Source of the DNA: Pseudomonadota bacterium
GTDB lineage: Bacteria; Myxococcota; Bradymonadia; UBA4248
Direction of reading: 5' to 3'
Assembly: GCA_017629415.1 (NCBI GenBank)
Contig: JAGBXG010000194.1
Coordinates: 1-5,303 of the forward strand
DNA length: 5,303 bases
Position 1 is the stretch's first letter. Every line of letters starts with the position of its first letter. Positions 5,224 through 5,303 of this stretch are shown one piece after another. Under the pieces are notes generated by a model. The model saw nothing but the letters and a program-made list of their open reading frames with translations, ran no database searches and was not told where the DNA came from. The position numbers and the translations under genes were made by a program.

Positions 5224-5303
5224 ATGGGTCTGTCGAGAAAGGTTATTTTGGCATCTTGTGTTAGCGCAGCATTTTTGGCGTTTGGCGTCAGCTGCATGGT
5301 TGA
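5224..5303 (+). CDS. Start of a probable lipoprotein or secreted protein (truncated by window end)
   Basis: Only 26 codons are present. They encode a typical signal peptide: a short basic start (R5, K6), a hydrophobic core (about 7-22) and Cys24 in the context FGVSC, a non-canonical but usable lipobox (Gly at -3 in place of the usual Leu). This suggests export through Sec and lipid attachment by the Lgt/Lsp pathway, so a cell-envelope location. An AGAGG ribosome-binding site (5212-5216) lies 7 nt upstream of the ATG, and a plausible promoter lies about 110 nt upstream. The mature protein is outside the window, so no function can be given. Confidence 0.7.
   Translation, partial: MGLSRKVILASCVSAAFLAFGVSCMV

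Overview
The window is a bacterial chromosomal segment carrying an rpsO-pnp locus on the minus strand and, divergently, a plus-strand group made of a short doubtful ORF, a frameshifted M48-metallopeptidase-like gene, a HAD-family phosphatase gene and the first 26 codons of a probable lipoprotein gene. The standard genetic code fits throughout. The closing lipoprotein-type signal peptide and the form of PNPase and S15 suggest a Gram-negative (diderm), proteobacteria-like organism. The sequence alone does not fix the phylum; a delta-proteobacterial or Bradymonadota/Myxococcota-like lineage is a weak guess.

Layout: 1-195 is the pnp 3' flank, packed with GC-rich hairpins that include a convincing intrinsic terminator. 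pnp lies at 196-2292 (minus). The 419-base gap 2293-2711 holds the pnp leader, two tandem copies of a 33-nt hairpin-forming repeat at a 42-nt period, a possible pnp promoter and the rpsO terminator. rpsO lies at 2712-2978 (minus). The divergent intergenic 2979-3217 has two related inverted repeats. Then, on the plus strand: a weakly supported 94-codon ORF (3218-3502) whose second half is three back-to-back GC-rich hairpins; an M48-like gene (3528-4348) needing a -1 frame change; a HAD phosphatase (4390-5037); an intergenic promoter region with an inverted repeat (5038-5223); and a truncated lipoprotein gene (5224 to the end).

rpsO and pnp encode ribosomal protein S15 and the exoribonuclease PNPase. 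They are neighbours in many bacteria, and here a strong terminator between them suggests that pnp is transcribed at least partly on its own. The plus-strand genes have no evident pathway link to them. The most interesting point is the M48-like gene: its fold signature is recognisable, but the HExxH zinc motif reads RGIGA and the third zinc ligand is Asp, so even if the frame is restored it looks like a catalytically dead relative. The second point is the density of GGGGC-loop-GCCCC hairpins in the intergenic DNA.
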